Source: Phycisphaerales bacterium
GTDB taxonomy: Bacteria; Planctomycetota; Phycisphaerae; Phycisphaerales; UBA1924
Direction: 5' to 3'
Assembly (NCBI GenBank): GCA_029213305.1
Contig: JARGPA010000007.1
Span: 20,499-84,498 of the forward strand
DNA length: 64,000 nucleotides
The position numbers and the translations under genes were made by a program. Numbering within the stretch: position 1 is the first letter of the stretch; every line of letters begins with the position of its first letter. The notes beneath the pieces are model-generated. The model worked only from the letters and a program-made list of their open reading frames with translations, was not told where the DNA came from and did not search any database. Shown piece by piece: positions 17,704 to 25,840 of this stretch.

Positions 17704-17886
17704 TTACTCTCCGGCGTCATGTCGATGTGGCGGACGTGTTGTGTCATTGGCCGCCGGTGTGACTCTGCGAGGATCATTTGAAGGCGTGTGAGATTGGGAT
17801 TCAAAGTTCATCGGGAAAGCGATCGAGAGGGAAGTAATTTGTGGGGCTTTGCTCGACGGATTGATGTTTCTTGTTGGTTCGGACAT
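17704..17886 (-). CDS. Small hydrophilic protein, 60 aa, unknown
   Basis: 60 residues, polar and Pro/Thr/Ser-rich, no membrane segment and no recognised motif. It looks real: GAGAGGAG lies eight bases before the ATG, a strong terminator follows, and the leader carries a near-perfect 13-bp inverted repeat (17912-17940). It is a single-gene transcript. Low sequence complexity suggests a disordered protein. Confidence 0.6.
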   Translation of the reverse strand: MSEPTRNINPSSKAPQITSLSIAFPMNFESQSHTPSNDPRRVTPAANDTTRPPHRHDAGE

Positions 17887-17911
17887 CTGTGGGCTCCTCT
17901 CTTCGATTTGG

Positions 17912-17940
17912 TTTGGGTACCAGACGATCTGGTATCCAAA
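17912..17940 (-). promoter_or_regulatory. Near-perfect 13-bp inverted repeat in the leader of the 60-aa gene
   Basis: TTTGGgTACCAGA, CGA, TCTGGTAtCCAAA: 12 of 13 pairs match, and the thirteenth is a G-T. It lies 26 bp before the start codon, beyond the Shine-Dalgarno. A TTGACA box is seen further upstream on the minus strand (17971-17966) but no good -10 follows it. It is either an operator or a stable leader hairpin; there is no T-run. Confidence 0.55.
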
Positions 17941-17994
17941 TAGAGAATGCCACGAGAGAAAAAGATGTCAATGCATTTTTGATGTATTGGAAGT

Positions 17995-18804
17995 TTAAGA
18001 GATGATTAATCCGTCGTAGGAGAGGGCAACTCCGTTTGGGAGGTCCGCATTTGTTGATGTGTGCAACAAATCATGTGTCATATGAACGAGGTAGGTCCGA
18101 GAAGGGTTGATTTGCGAAGCGGCGCCGACTGCTTGCTCGACGGTGAAATGGGTTGGGTGAGGTTTGTGTCGAAGCGCATCAAGCACAAGGGTCTTGGTAG
18201 GGGCAAGTAGTTCAAGTGTTTCGTCAGGGATATTTGATACATCTGTGCAGTATGCGAGTGGTAGAAAGTCTGATTCGATGTTGGGGTTTTCAAAGATGAA
18301 TCCGAGGATTGGAAGTTTTCCGTGATTGAGAGTGATGGGTGTTACGGAGAGTCCAAAGAGTTCGAAAGTGTTGTTGGGTTCGATGACATTCGGGACGAGT
18401 GACGCAATGAATGATTTTTGGATGTTTTTGTGAGGTTCGAAAATGTGTTGGTAGACACGGTTGAGCGCATCCATAGTGTGTTGATTAGCGTAGATATTGA
18501 TCGGTTCTTTCATTACTTCATTGAATCTTCGGACTTCGTCTAGGCCGAAGGTGTGATCAACATGATTATGGGTGAACAGAATTGCATCGACGCGATTGAT
18601 TTCTTCGCGGAGCGCTTGTTCTCTAAGATCAGGTGAAGTGTCGATGAGGACGACGCGTTGGACGCCGGTAGGATCAGTAAACTCGACAGTTGCGGATGTT
18701 CGCGTTCGTTTGTCGCGTTGATCTGTTGAAGTGCATGTTTGACAGGAACAAGCGATGACGGGGATGCCTGCGGATGTTCCGGTGCCGAGGAAACGGAGTT
18801 GCAT
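17995..18804 (-). CDS. MBL-fold metallohydrolase, PhnP-like
   Basis: 269 residues from ATG 18804. The chain starts MQLRFLGTGTSAGIPVIAC and keeps the Cys motif C19-S-C21-Q-T-C24 seen in the PhnP (phosphoribosyl cyclic phosphodiesterase) group. The metal site H79-N-H81-V-D83-H84 is intact, with later histidines at THFTVEQA and VHMTHD. It should bind two metal ions and hydrolyse a phosphodiester or a similar ester. No phosphonate genes are near, so the substrate is open. The same frame stays open for another 225 codons upstream, but that extension runs antisense-like through the Trp/Asn-rich gene and is rejected. Confidence 0.85.
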   Translation of the reverse strand: MQLRFLGTGTSAGIPVIACSCQTCTSTDQRDKRTRTSATVEFTDPTGVQRVVLIDTSPDLREQALREEINRVDAILFTHNHVDHTFGLDEVRRFNEVMKEPINIYANQHTMDALNRVYQHIFEPHKNIQKSFIASLVPNVIEPNNTFELFGLSVTPITLNHGKLPILGFIFENPNIESDFLPLAYCTDVSNIPDETLELLAPTKTLVLDALRHKPHPTHFTVEQAVGAASQINPSRTYLVHMTHDLLHTSTNADLPNGVALSYDGLIIS

Positions 18805-18836
18805 GAGTGATGATAGGTCATGATCTATGACGGCAT

Positions 18837-18860
18837 GAAAAAAGCAGCCTTTTGGCTGCT
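18837..18860 (-). terminator. Strong terminator of the Trp/Asn-rich gene
   Basis: On the minus strand AGCAGCC, AAAA, GGCTGCT, then T6: a tight 7-bp GC-rich stem, about 30 bp past the stop codon. Confidence 0.9.
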
Positions 18861-18889
18861 TTGAATGGGATCGATTTGGGGTCGATGGA

Positions 18890-19438
18890 TTAGGCTGCTT
18901 GTGTACCTTGGAATCCGTTATTGAAGTTTGGATTGAACCCGCCGTTAAAGCTTGGGTTGAATGCGCCTGGGAATGGTGCGAAACCGTTGAATGGAGTTGA
19001 TTCGAAGTTGCCTTCTGAGTTCCAGTCTGAAGCTTCGTTCCAGCCGTTGTTCCAACCTTGGTTTGAGTTGTTCCAGTTGTTGAAGCCGTTGAATGGAGTG
19101 TTCCAGTTCCATGATGGAGCCCAAGCGCCTGGGGTGTTGCCCCAGCTTGAGTTCCAGTTATTGGTTGGGAAGTTGTTCCAGCCTTGGTTTGAGTTGTTCC
19201 AGTTGTTGAATCCGTTGAATGGAGTGTTCCAGTTCCATGATGGAGCCCATGCACCTGGGAAGGAGTTTGAGTTCCATGATGGTGCCCAAGCACTTGGGAA
19301 TGAGCCTGGGTTTGATCCCCAGTTGCTGTTGAATGGGGTATTCCAGTTGTTACCCCAGCCTGTATTCCAGTTTGATGGGGTGTTACCGAAACCGAATGAT
19401 GGGCCAGCGAAGTTTGGTGCAAATGGTGTGTTAAACAT
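18890..19438 (-). CDS. Trp/Asn/Gly/Phe-rich repeat protein, unknown
   Basis: 182 residues of low complexity made almost entirely of N, W, G, F, P and S, with few charged residues. A 42-residue unit occurs twice in tandem; its core is GAWAPSWNWNTPFNGFNNW, and a shorter GAWAPSWN/SAWAPSWN unit occurs ahead of it. There is no signal peptide and no membrane segment, so it should be cytoplasmic unless exported by another route. AGAAGGAAA lies eight bases before the ATG, and a strong terminator follows, so it is likely expressed. I know no family like it. The composition resembles aromatic sticker-rich, phase-separating or amyloid-prone sequences. Confidence 0.75.
   Translation of the reverse strand: MFNTPFAPNFAGPSFGFGNTPSNWNTGWGNNWNTPFNSNWGSNPGSFPSAWAPSWNSNSFPGAWAPSWNWNTPFNGFNNWNNSNQGWNNFPTNNWNSSWGNTPGAWAPSWNWNTPFNGFNNWNNSNQGWNNGWNEASDWNSEGNFESTPFNGFAPFPGAFNPSFNGGFNPNFNNGFQGTQAA
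19050..19261. repeat. 126-bp tandem repeat inside the Trp/Asn-rich gene
   Basis: Two nearly identical copies, starting near 19050 and 19176, offset 126 bp (42 codons). Differences are mostly third-base or conservative, which points to a recent in-frame duplication within the coding sequence. Confidence 0.75.
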
Positions 19439-19647
19439 GTGGTGTTTCCTTCTCTATACAGAGGTTTTGATGTGATCACGCGCGATCCGAGCCCTTGCTT
19501 GGGTCACGAGTTTTGGATCGGTTGAGTATGAGAGGAGCTTTTGTGTGAGGGGGGGATTCAGCCCAGAATGAGTAGGAGAGGGGGTTGAGGCGCAGAGAGT
19601 GCGCAACTAAGGGTGTGAATTCCCAAGCGAGTACTGGGTTGAGTAGG

Positions 19648-20031
19648 TTATGGGCGGTTGTATATCGCGAGACAGTTTGGAGCTTCGGTGATACTTACGC
19701 TGTGAACTTTGGCGCGTGGGGAAAGTTCTTCATCGAGACGGATGGATAATTCGTCTGCGATATGTTTTGCGAGATTCTCAGCGGTCGGGTTTATCTGATC
19801 GAACGGAGTGGTGGTATTTAGATTGTTGTTGCAGAACGGTGAACAGATTTGAATGAGGGTTTGCTCTACGAGATGAAAGTCACAGAGAAGTCCTTCATTG
19901 TCGAGTTCATTTCCAGAGATGGTTGCGGTTGTTTTAAAGTTGTGGCCGTGGATTGGTTCTTGAGCACCGAGCAGGACGATTGAATGGGCTGCGCAGAACT
20001 CGTGGGTAACTTGAATCGAGAACATGATCAT
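19648..20031 (-). CDS. 6-pyruvoyl-tetrahydropterin synthase/QueD family protein without the catalytic Cys (possible PTPS-III)
   Basis: 127 residues from ATG 20031 (CAGGA seven bases upstream). The T-fold zinc ligands are present: H15 in EFCAAHS and H28/H30 in HGHN. In QueD a cysteine lies four residues before HGH; here that place reads Gln and the motif is QEPIHGHN. In the PTPS-III subfamily a Glu replaces the Cys and the enzyme makes 6-hydroxymethyl-7,8-dihydropterin for folate instead of a queuosine precursor; the E-x-x-HGHN here fits that type. The assignment to PTPS-III is an inference. Its start overlaps the upstream membrane protein gene by four bases (ATGA). Confidence 0.8.
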   Translation of the reverse strand: MIMFSIQVTHEFCAAHSIVLLGAQEPIHGHNFKTTATISGNELDNEGLLCDFHLVEQTLIQICSPFCNNNLNTTTPFDQINPTAENLAKHIADELSIRLDEELSPRAKVHSVSITEAPNCLAIYNRP

Positions 20032-20315
20032 GAATCCTGAGTAGTTTGAATATTGTTCTTTGGATGAGTTTTGTTCCAAGTTGAAAGCGATCGAAAGGCC
20101 ATGATCGCGATAATGACATTGGCAACGACACCTGCGGGTGAATGTGCAATTAGGTTAAACGCGATCCAACACATTGAAGCAAGTGCAGCGAATACGAACC
20201 CGTCTTTTTTATGAATTCCGAGTCGATGCATCGAGAGGAACATGAATATGGCTGCAGCCCAGTCGAGGCCGAAGTATCTGTCGAGGGCAAGGAAGTTAAG
20301 TATTGAATCAGGCAT
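20028..20315 (-). CDS. Small integral membrane protein coupled to the pterin synthase homologue
   Basis: 95 residues from ATG 20315, with two or three hydrophobic helices (DWAAAIFMFLSMHRLG, DGFVFAALASMCWIAFNLIA, AGVVANVIIAIMAFRSL) and a polar C-tail. The pattern is that of short PnuC-like or YgjV-like half-transporters. No good Shine-Dalgarno is seen. The frame extends upstream, antisense to the phosphohexomutase gene, but the first sensible start is here. Stop and next start overlap (ATGA), so it is co-translated with the pterin enzyme. A role in pterin or purine base uptake is only a guess. Confidence 0.7.
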   Translation of the reverse strand: MPDSILNFLALDRYFGLDWAAAIFMFLSMHRLGIHKKDGFVFAALASMCWIAFNLIAHSPAGVVANVIIAIMAFRSLSTWNKTHPKNNIQTTQDS

Positions 20316-20389
20316 GAAAGGAGGGTAGGTCTGTTCGAGGCGTAGGGCGTGGGGAGTCCTAGAGTATGATGCACAACAAGGAGTATGAA

Positions 20390-21904
20390 ATGAGTGATTC
20401 GCCTTTGATTTTGGGTGTAAGTGGTTTACGAGGGATAGTTGGGGAGAGTTTGACTCCGGAGCTTGCGATGCGATATGCCGCGGCGTTTGGGGAATGGCTG
20501 TGGGCAGATCGCGAAGTGGGGGACGCAATGGTCGTTTCTGTGGGTCGAGACGGCCGACGGGGCGGTGAGGCGGTAGAAGAGGCGGCGATCGAGGGATTGT
20601 TGCGAAGTGGATGCGATGTTGTTCGTATGGGAGTTGCAACAACTCCTTCAGTAGGGTTTGCAGCGTCGGCGCCTTGTTGTGAAGCAGGGATGGTGATTAC
20701 TGCGAGTCATAATCCTGCAGAGTGGAACGGACTCAAGTGCATTGTCTTAGATCGAGGCGGTAGTGGGTCAGGATCACGTGCGCCTCTTGCAAGTGAAGCG
20801 AACGAGATCATTGACTTGTTTCGACAAAGCGAAGGAGAACCTAAACAAACTCGCGAGCGCGGGATCGTTGTGGCGCATTCGAGTGAGATTGGGGTTCATG
20901 TCTCATGGGCGACGGATTCGTTTTTTCGAGTCGCAGGAGAAAAGCCTACGAAGAAGATTGGGAAGATCTCGGTTGTGTTAGATTCGGTAAACTGTGCAGG
21001 TTCAACGATGGCGGTTCCTTTCTTTGAACGGATTGGTGTGCGTTTGTATCCGATTGCGTGTGATGGATCGGGAGATTTTCCGCATACTCCTGAGCCTACG
21101 AAAGAGAATCTTTCCGGGAAGGGTAGTTTGTGTGATGTAGTCCCAGCGATGAAAGCGTGGGTTGGGTTTGCGCAGGACCCTGATGCGGATCGATTGGCGA
21201 TTGTTGACGAGCACGGCGAATACATCGGCGAAGAGTACACACTCGTACTGTGTGCGATGGCGTTGATGGAAGCGAGGCGTGAGCGCAAGAACACGAGTGA
21301 TAAGAAACCAGTGTTTGTCGTGAATCTTTCGACGAGTCGAATGATTGATGATGTTGCAGCGCATTACGGCGGCGAGGTGGTGCGGAGCGCAGTAGGGGAG
21401 GCAAATGTTGTTGAGCAGATGAAGAGATTGGAATCACAAGGATGTGATGTTGTTCTTGGTGGCGAAGGGAACGGCGGGGTGATTTGGGCAGAGGTAACCT
21501 ATGTTCGAGATTCACTATCTGGGATGGCATTGGTGTTGGCGCTGGTGTCACGGACTGGGAAGACGATCAGCGAACTCGTTGAGATGGTGAACTCGTTTGG
21601 GCCTACAGCAGAGGTGCAGAAGAATGGATACGCGATATTGAAAGCGAAGTCGGATCTTGCAAAGAAATCTGATGCAGAACCAGTCGTGGCGCATTTGAAT
21701 GGGATTTACTCGAAATTAGATGAGTGTCGAGTTGATTTGCAGGATGGAATTCGGATCGATTGGGATGAAAAAGGGGTGTGGGCCCATGTTCGGGCGAGTA
21801 ACACTGAACCGATTATGCGCGTGATTGTCGAAGCACCGAGTGAAGCGGAGGCGAAACGGGTGGCTTGTGAGATTGATGAACATATTGGGCGCGTTGGAGC
21901 GTGA
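20390..21904 (+). CDS. Phosphohexomutase (phosphoglucosamine/phosphomannomutase family)
   Basis: 504 residues. The alpha-D-phosphohexomutase landmarks are all there: GVSGLRGIVGESLTPE at the start, the phosphoserine loop TASHNPAEWNG, the magnesium loop DPDADRLA, the sugar loop GGEGNGGV, and the phosphate-binding ASNTEPIMRVI near the end. The GEGNGG loop favours phosphoglucosamine mutase or phosphomannomutase over PGM; GlmM would feed UDP-GlcNAc synthesis. AAGGAG precedes ATG 20390; two earlier in-frame ATGs at 20366 and 20369 lack it. Divergent from the membrane protein/pterin gene pair. Confidence 0.9.
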   Translation: MSDSPLILGVSGLRGIVGESLTPELAMRYAAAFGEWLWADREVGDAMVVSVGRDGRRGGEAVEEAAIEGLLRSGCDVVRMGVATTPSVGFAASAPCCEAGMVITASHNPAEWNGLKCIVLDRGGSGSGSRAPLASEANEIIDLFRQSEGEPKQTRERGIVVAHSSEIGVHVSWATDSFFRVAGEKPTKKIGKISVVLDSVNCAGSTMAVPFFERIGVRLYPIACDGSGDFPHTPEPTKENLSGKGSLCDVVPAMKAWVGFAQDPDADRLAIVDEHGEYIGEEYTLVLCAMALMEARRERKNTSDKKPVFVVNLSTSRMIDDVAAHYGGEVVRSAVGEANVVEQMKRLESQGCDVVLGGEGNGGVIWAEVTYVRDSLSGMALVLALVSRTGKTISELVEMVNSFGPTAEVQKNGYAILKAKSDLAKKSDAEPVVAHLNGIYSKLDECRVDLQDGIRIDWDEKGVWAHVRASNTEPIMRVIVEAPSEAEAKRVACEIDEHIGRVGA

Positions 21905-21934
21905 TGCATCGAAGATGATGATCTATAGTTAGGA

Positions 21935-22198
21935 ATGAGCAACACGATGAAACAAGACGGACAACAGTATGAGGTCGGATCAACGGTTCGTGTGACGAAG
22001 CAGTTGATGCATGGTGAAGAAGCTTCGGCGTTTGTCGTTGAGGGAGAGATCATGCGAATGGGACAGCAGAAGACGGGGTCTTGGTATGCTCATTCGCGAG
22101 ACAAGAAGCTTTGGCTTGATCGATTGGAGCTCAAGAAGGATGATGGTGAGATCGTTGTTTTGAATCTCGATGAGAATACGGTGGTCGAAGTTCTTTGA
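21935..22198 (+). CDS. Small conserved-looking protein, 87 aa
   Basis: 87 residues, predicted beta-rich (YEVGSTVRVTKQ.., ..KLWLDRLELKKDDGEIVVLNLDENTVVEVL), resembling a small barrel of the kind that carries basic loops. No motif I can name. It starts 30 bp after the mutase gene with AGGA touching the first ATG; a second ATG at 21947 has better spacing and may be the true start. It ends just before a terminator, so it is probably the last gene of the mutase operon. Confidence 0.7.
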   Translation: MSNTMKQDGQQYEVGSTVRVTKQLMHGEEASAFVVEGEIMRMGQQKTGSWYAHSRDKKLWLDRLELKKDDGEIVVLNLDENTVVEVL

Positions 22199-22243
22199 GA
22201 TTATGTTCTAGTTGAGTTAGTGAGTTGATTGTTTGAAATGAGG

Positions 22244-22266
22244 CCCGCACTTTGTGTGGGTTTTTT
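22244..22266 (+). terminator. Terminator of the mutase operon
   Basis: CCCGCAC, TTT, GTGTGGG (one G-T pair), then T6. It separates the mutase operon from the phage-like cluster. Confidence 0.85.
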
Positions 22267-22273
22267 CGTGCGC

Positions 22274-22453
22274 ATGTTGAGTTTAGAGTTCACCTCTTTG
22301 CGCACAGATTGGTCATTTGATTCTTTGAGAGTAAGAGAATCGAAAGTTTTTTTACTGTTGTGTTTTGGAGGGGTTGCGCCTCTTGGGGTGATTCTGATTG
22401 TGGGATTTGTGCGCATAAGTAAGTCCGGATCGGGGAATGGTGTAGGCGTGTGA
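22274..22453 (+). CDS. Possible small membrane protein at the head of the phage-like cluster
   Basis: A 59-residue frame with one strong hydrophobic helix (VFLLLCFGGVAPLGVILIVG) and a basic tail. It has no clear Shine-Dalgarno and begins right after a terminator, so it may be spurious. If real it would be the first gene of the capsid cluster. Confidence 0.3.
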   Translation: MLSLEFTSLRTDWSFDSLRVRESKVFLLLCFGGVAPLGVILIVGFVRISKSGSGNGVGV

Positions 22454-22491
22454 CTTGTTGAGGCACGCAGGGTTGTGGTGGAGGAAACCAG

Positions 22492-24003
22492 ATGTCGGAC
22501 CAACTTCGAGCGGAACATGGAAACGCGGACCCGGAATGGGCACTTGTGCAGCTTGCGATTCGTGAGCATGTTAATCGAGATGTTTCTCGGTATGAAAAAA
22601 TGTGGGCGTATTACCGGAATCCGCTCGAGTTGGTTCGGCAGGCTGGGGCTGCGAATGGCGGACGGGGTTGGTATCGATCAGCGCAGGAGGTTGGGTTGCC
22701 GACGCGGATTGTTGGGACGAATGAAGGGCAGATACTCGGGGGGGAGCGTGGGCGTCGAGAGGTTGTGATTGAGAACGACATCGGTTGGCGTGTCGGGGCG
22801 ATGGTTGATTTTATGTTTGGGTCCCCTGTGAGGATTGAGTCATTGGCGAGAGACGAGAAAACTCGTGATGTGATTGAGGAGGTGCTTGAATCTGTTTGGG
22901 AGTCGAGTGGTGGGATCTCTTTGATGCAGGATATGGCAACTCTTGGGCATGTGTTTGGGCATGTGGACTTGTTGTTGCGTGTTGATGAAGAGCAGTTGGT
23001 TGGAGCACGGGTAAATGACATATCTCAATGGATATCGATTGAACCGATTGATGCAAGACGAGGCGTTGCGGTTATGTCTCCGAGTGATTATCGAAGGATT
23101 GATGCGTATGCGGTTCATGTAGAACGAGATGTCGTGGTGAAGTCGACAACGAGGAAGGGCAAAACTCGCAGGCTTTCGATGTTGAAACCTCAGAATCCTC
23201 GATCTCATGAAGCAGAAAGAAATCTGGAACGAAGTACGCAACGGGTAACTGAACTATTCACTCCTGATGGGTGGGCAAGGTTTGAGGATGGCGTACGCAT
23301 TGGGGGTGATGCGTGGGGCTTGATGCCTGGTGTCTTACCAATTGTTCATATTCAGAATATGAGTCAGCCGTTTTCTTATAGCGGGATTGGTGAGGTCGAA
23401 GCATTGGTTGGGCTGCAGGATGAACTCAATACGAGATTGAGCGATCGTGCGAGTCGAGTAACGATGCAGAGTTTCAAGATGTATCTTGCAAAGGGTATTG
23501 AAGGGTTCGGCGGGAGCAGTGTTGGTCCTGGAGTAGTTTGGAGTACTGACAATCCTGATGCAGAGATTCATGGGATTGGTGGGGATGCGCATAGTCCAAG
23601 TGAGGATTCACATATTAATGAGATCCGCGAAGCGATGGACAAGATAAGTGGGGTCCCACCGGTTGCGGGGGGGGTGGTTAAGACGAAACTTGGGAACTTG
23701 TCGAGTGCGACAGCATTGCGCATAACACTAATGAGTTTGATAGCAAAGACTCTACGAAAACGGGTTGGGTATGGACGCGGGATAGAACAAATTAGTGGGA
23801 TGGTTCTTGATGCGCTTGATGGCGCTGGAGTGTTAAAAACAGCAGTAGGAGATCGAGGGGTTCGGGTTGTCTGGGGGGCGCTTCCAGTCGTTGATGAAGC
23901 GAGTGTTGTTGCAGCAGGTCGGGCGAAGATTGATCTTGGGGTCGAGCCTGAGGTTGTGCTCGATGAGCTTGGGTTTGGCGATGATGACCCAGGGGTTGTT
24001 TGA
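22492..24003 (+). CDS. Phage portal-like protein (SPP1 gp6 type)
   Basis: 503 residues, the normal portal size. Seen features: an N-terminal helical wing (RYEKMWAYYRNP), NDIGWRVGAMVDFMFGSPVRIE, a beta-rich middle with ISIEPIDARRG and WARFEDGVRI, GIGEVEALVGLQDELNTRLSDRASRVTMQ (a stem-helix-like segment), and SGVPPVAGGVVKTKLGNLSSATALRITLMSL. Together these are typical of SPP1-like portals: the ring at the capsid vertex through which DNA is packed and to which scaffold binds. GGAGGAAACCAG lies before ATG 22492. No terminase gene lies upstream. Base use matches the host genes, which suggests long residence. Fold confirmation by structure comparison is needed to be certain. Confidence 0.75.
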   Translation: MSDQLRAEHGNADPEWALVQLAIREHVNRDVSRYEKMWAYYRNPLELVRQAGAANGGRGWYRSAQEVGLPTRIVGTNEGQILGGERGRREVVIENDIGWRVGAMVDFMFGSPVRIESLARDEKTRDVIEEVLESVWESSGGISLMQDMATLGHVFGHVDLLLRVDEEQLVGARVNDISQWISIEPIDARRGVAVMSPSDYRRIDAYAVHVERDVVVKSTTRKGKTRRLSMLKPQNPRSHEAERNLERSTQRVTELFTPDGWARFEDGVRIGGDAWGLMPGVLPIVHIQNMSQPFSYSGIGEVEALVGLQDELNTRLSDRASRVTMQSFKMYLAKGIEGFGGSSVGPGVVWSTDNPDAEIHGIGGDAHSPSEDSHINEIREAMDKISGVPPVAGGVVKTKLGNLSSATALRITLMSLIAKTLRKRVGYGRGIEQISGMVLDALDGAGVLKTAVGDRGVRVVWGALPVVDEASVVAAGRAKIDLGVEPEVVLDELGFGDDDPGVV

Positions 24004-24034
24004 TTGGTTGATTCGATTGATAAGGAGAATCGAT

Positions 24035-24550
24035 ATGGCGAAGACTGGGTCTGGTGAAGCGGATGGGATTGGTGAAGGTAATGGGGGCGCTCATGAGGTG
24101 GTTGAAGTTCCAATCAGTGAGGAGGTTATATGGAAATCTAAAGCAGAAGAAGCGGAGGATCGGGTCGCAGAGCTTGAAGCGCGGATAGTTGACTTGGAGC
24201 GTGAGTTGTCGAGTGCACATGAGTCATGTCGGTCTGTAGAGCGGCGCAGTGAGATTGATATGGAGTTAACTGCGGCGAGGGCGATTGATCTTGAAACTGC
24301 AAGGCTGTTGACAGAGGCGACGATTGCGGAAATGGATGCGCCTGATGTTTCGATTGCGGTACGAGAGTTGTGTGATCGCAAGCCGTTCTTGTTCGCGGGA
24401 AAGAGACAGGTTGCACGCGAGGGTGTTTCGATGGGGCCCGTGGTGAGTTCATCGGGAGACGATGAGTTGATGTCGATGGCGCAGCGTGCGAAGAGTAGCG
24501 GAGATCGTAGCGAGTTATTGAGATACTTGCGGGTTCGGCGCGGGCATTGA
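24035..24550 (+). CDS. Scaffold-like coiled-coil protein of the capsid cluster
   Basis: 171 residues from ATG 24035 (AAGGAG seven bases upstream). An acidic, Gly-rich head is followed by a long coiled coil (about 35-95, EEAEDRVAELEARIVDLEREL), then a compact tail. Its place directly between portal and capsid genes and its composition match phage scaffolding proteins, which hold capsid subunits during assembly and then leave. No protease gene is seen nearby. The function is inferred from position and shape only. Confidence 0.65.
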   Translation: MAKTGSGEADGIGEGNGGAHEVVEVPISEEVIWKSKAEEAEDRVAELEARIVDLERELSSAHESCRSVERRSEIDMELTAARAIDLETARLLTEATIAEMDAPDVSIAVRELCDRKPFLFAGKRQVAREGVSMGPVVSSSGDDELMSMAQRAKSSGDRSELLRYLRVRRGH

Positions 24551-24596
24551 GTGTTGATTGGTTTGGTTTAAACAAGAAAAAGTATGGAGGCGATGA

Positions 24597-25772
24597 ATGG
24601 CATTTACAGGCAAGGCGAGTTATGGATCGGGAGTAGAGTTGCCCGAGTTGGTTGAAGATGTGAGTGATATTATTGGGATTGTGAGCCCGTATGAGACGCC
24701 GTTGTTGGATCATCTTGGTGATGCAAAGCGGGGTGCGATGTCAACTGTTCACGAATGGATCGAAGATGCGTTGTTACCCAACAAGGGTCTTATTAATCAG
24801 TCAACATTCAGCCCTGATCCTGAAACTGCGACGACGATCACGGTTGATGATGTGAGTATTTTTCGGGTAGGGGATTTGGTTCGGCCTGGGGGATCAAGTG
24901 AAGTGATGATGGTGCTTGCGATTGTTGAAGTGTCAAACCAGATCATTGCAGTGCGTGGGTATGGGGCGACAGTTGCAGCGACTCTCGCGGATAACTTAGA
25001 GCTCACAATTCTTGGTAACGCGGCGCTTGAGGGTGACGATGCGCCTGATGCAAGATTTACGAATCGGAGTAGAAAGAGCAACTACACACAGATTTTTACA
25101 GCAGGGATTGATGTTTCTGGTTCAATGCAAGCGTCACGAGCATATGGGATAGCTGATGAGGTTGATTATCAAAAACAAGAGCGCATGCGTGAATTGCTCA
25201 GGGATCTTGAGAACTGCATTATTAACGGTGTCGCGCCGGTCAGTGATGGGCAAGGTTCAAGCACTGTACGACGATCAATGAATGGGATTGTACATTCAAT
25301 GGAAACGAATCTGTTTTCTCCAGGTCAAGGTGGGATACCTGATGGTGAAGGGTCAGGGAATGATGAGTTGACAGAGGAGATTCTCAACGCGGCGCTCAAG
25401 CAGATTTGGGACCAGAGCAGCGGCGGAGTCGACACGATTGTTGTTGGGGGCGCTCAGAAGAGGAAGATCAACGGGTTTGCATCTGGGAGCCGGGCGTATT
25501 TGCCTGACGATCAGACATTCTCTGACATGATTGGTGTGTATGAGAGTGACTTTGGGATTTGTCGAGTTGTTATGAGTCGGTGGGTTCCTAGTGATTCGGT
25601 GATGTTGCTTGATTCTTCGAGGATTTCGGTGTTACCGATGCAGGGTCGAAGTTTTCACTATAAACCTTTAGCGGCGATGGGTGATTCGATTACAGGACAG
25701 GTGATCGGTGAATACACACTTGAGATGAAGAACGAGAATGCACACGGTCTTGTGACTGGTCTGAGTATTTGA
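24597..25772 (+). CDS. Major capsid-like protein (SU10/DUF5309 type)
   Basis: 391 residues. The N-terminus has YETPLLDHLGDAKRGAMSTVHEWIEDALL, followed by a beta-strand region (VDDVSIFRVGDLVRPGGSSEV), SNYTQIFTAGIDVSGSMQA, a long EVDYQKQERMRELLRDLE helix like the HK97 spine helix, and strands ending DSVMLLDSSRISVLPM. This order is characteristic of SU10-type major capsid proteins. GGAGG stands six bases before ATG 24597. It lies in frame order after portal and scaffold. A strong 11-bp hairpin follows (25841-25869). No cleavage site for a prohead protease is obvious. Confidence 0.75.
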   Translation: MAFTGKASYGSGVELPELVEDVSDIIGIVSPYETPLLDHLGDAKRGAMSTVHEWIEDALLPNKGLINQSTFSPDPETATTITVDDVSIFRVGDLVRPGGSSEVMMVLAIVEVSNQIIAVRGYGATVAATLADNLELTILGNAALEGDDAPDARFTNRSRKSNYTQIFTAGIDVSGSMQASRAYGIADEVDYQKQERMRELLRDLENCIINGVAPVSDGQGSSTVRRSMNGIVHSMETNLFSPGQGGIPDGEGSGNDELTEEILNAALKQIWDQSSGGVDTIVVGGAQKRKINGFASGSRAYLPDDQTFSDMIGVYESDFGICRVVMSRWVPSDSVMLLDSSRISVLPMQGRSFHYKPLAAMGDSITGQVIGEYTLEMKNENAHGLVTGLSI

Positions 25773-25840
25773 GAACTTAATTAAGTAGTCAGGAATGACT
25801 GCAAAGGGATGCGGGGTTTCAGCTTTTGCTGGGGCTTGTG

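Noticed and set aside
18921-19475. Plus-strand 184-codon frame over the Trp/Asn-rich gene
   Set aside because: It is the antisense image of the repeat gene, without a Shine-Dalgarno.
17995-19479. A single minus-strand frame of 494 codons joining the PhnP-like gene to the region of the Trp/Asn-rich gene
   Set aside because: The upstream half is a Thr/Gly/His/Ser-rich translation of the repeat gene in another frame; its lack of stops comes from the repeat composition. The hydrolase starts naturally at MQLRFLG and a terminator lies between the two genes.
20028-20642. A 204-codon minus frame including the small membrane protein
   Set aside because: Its first half is antisense to the phosphohexomutase gene; the sensible start is at 20315.
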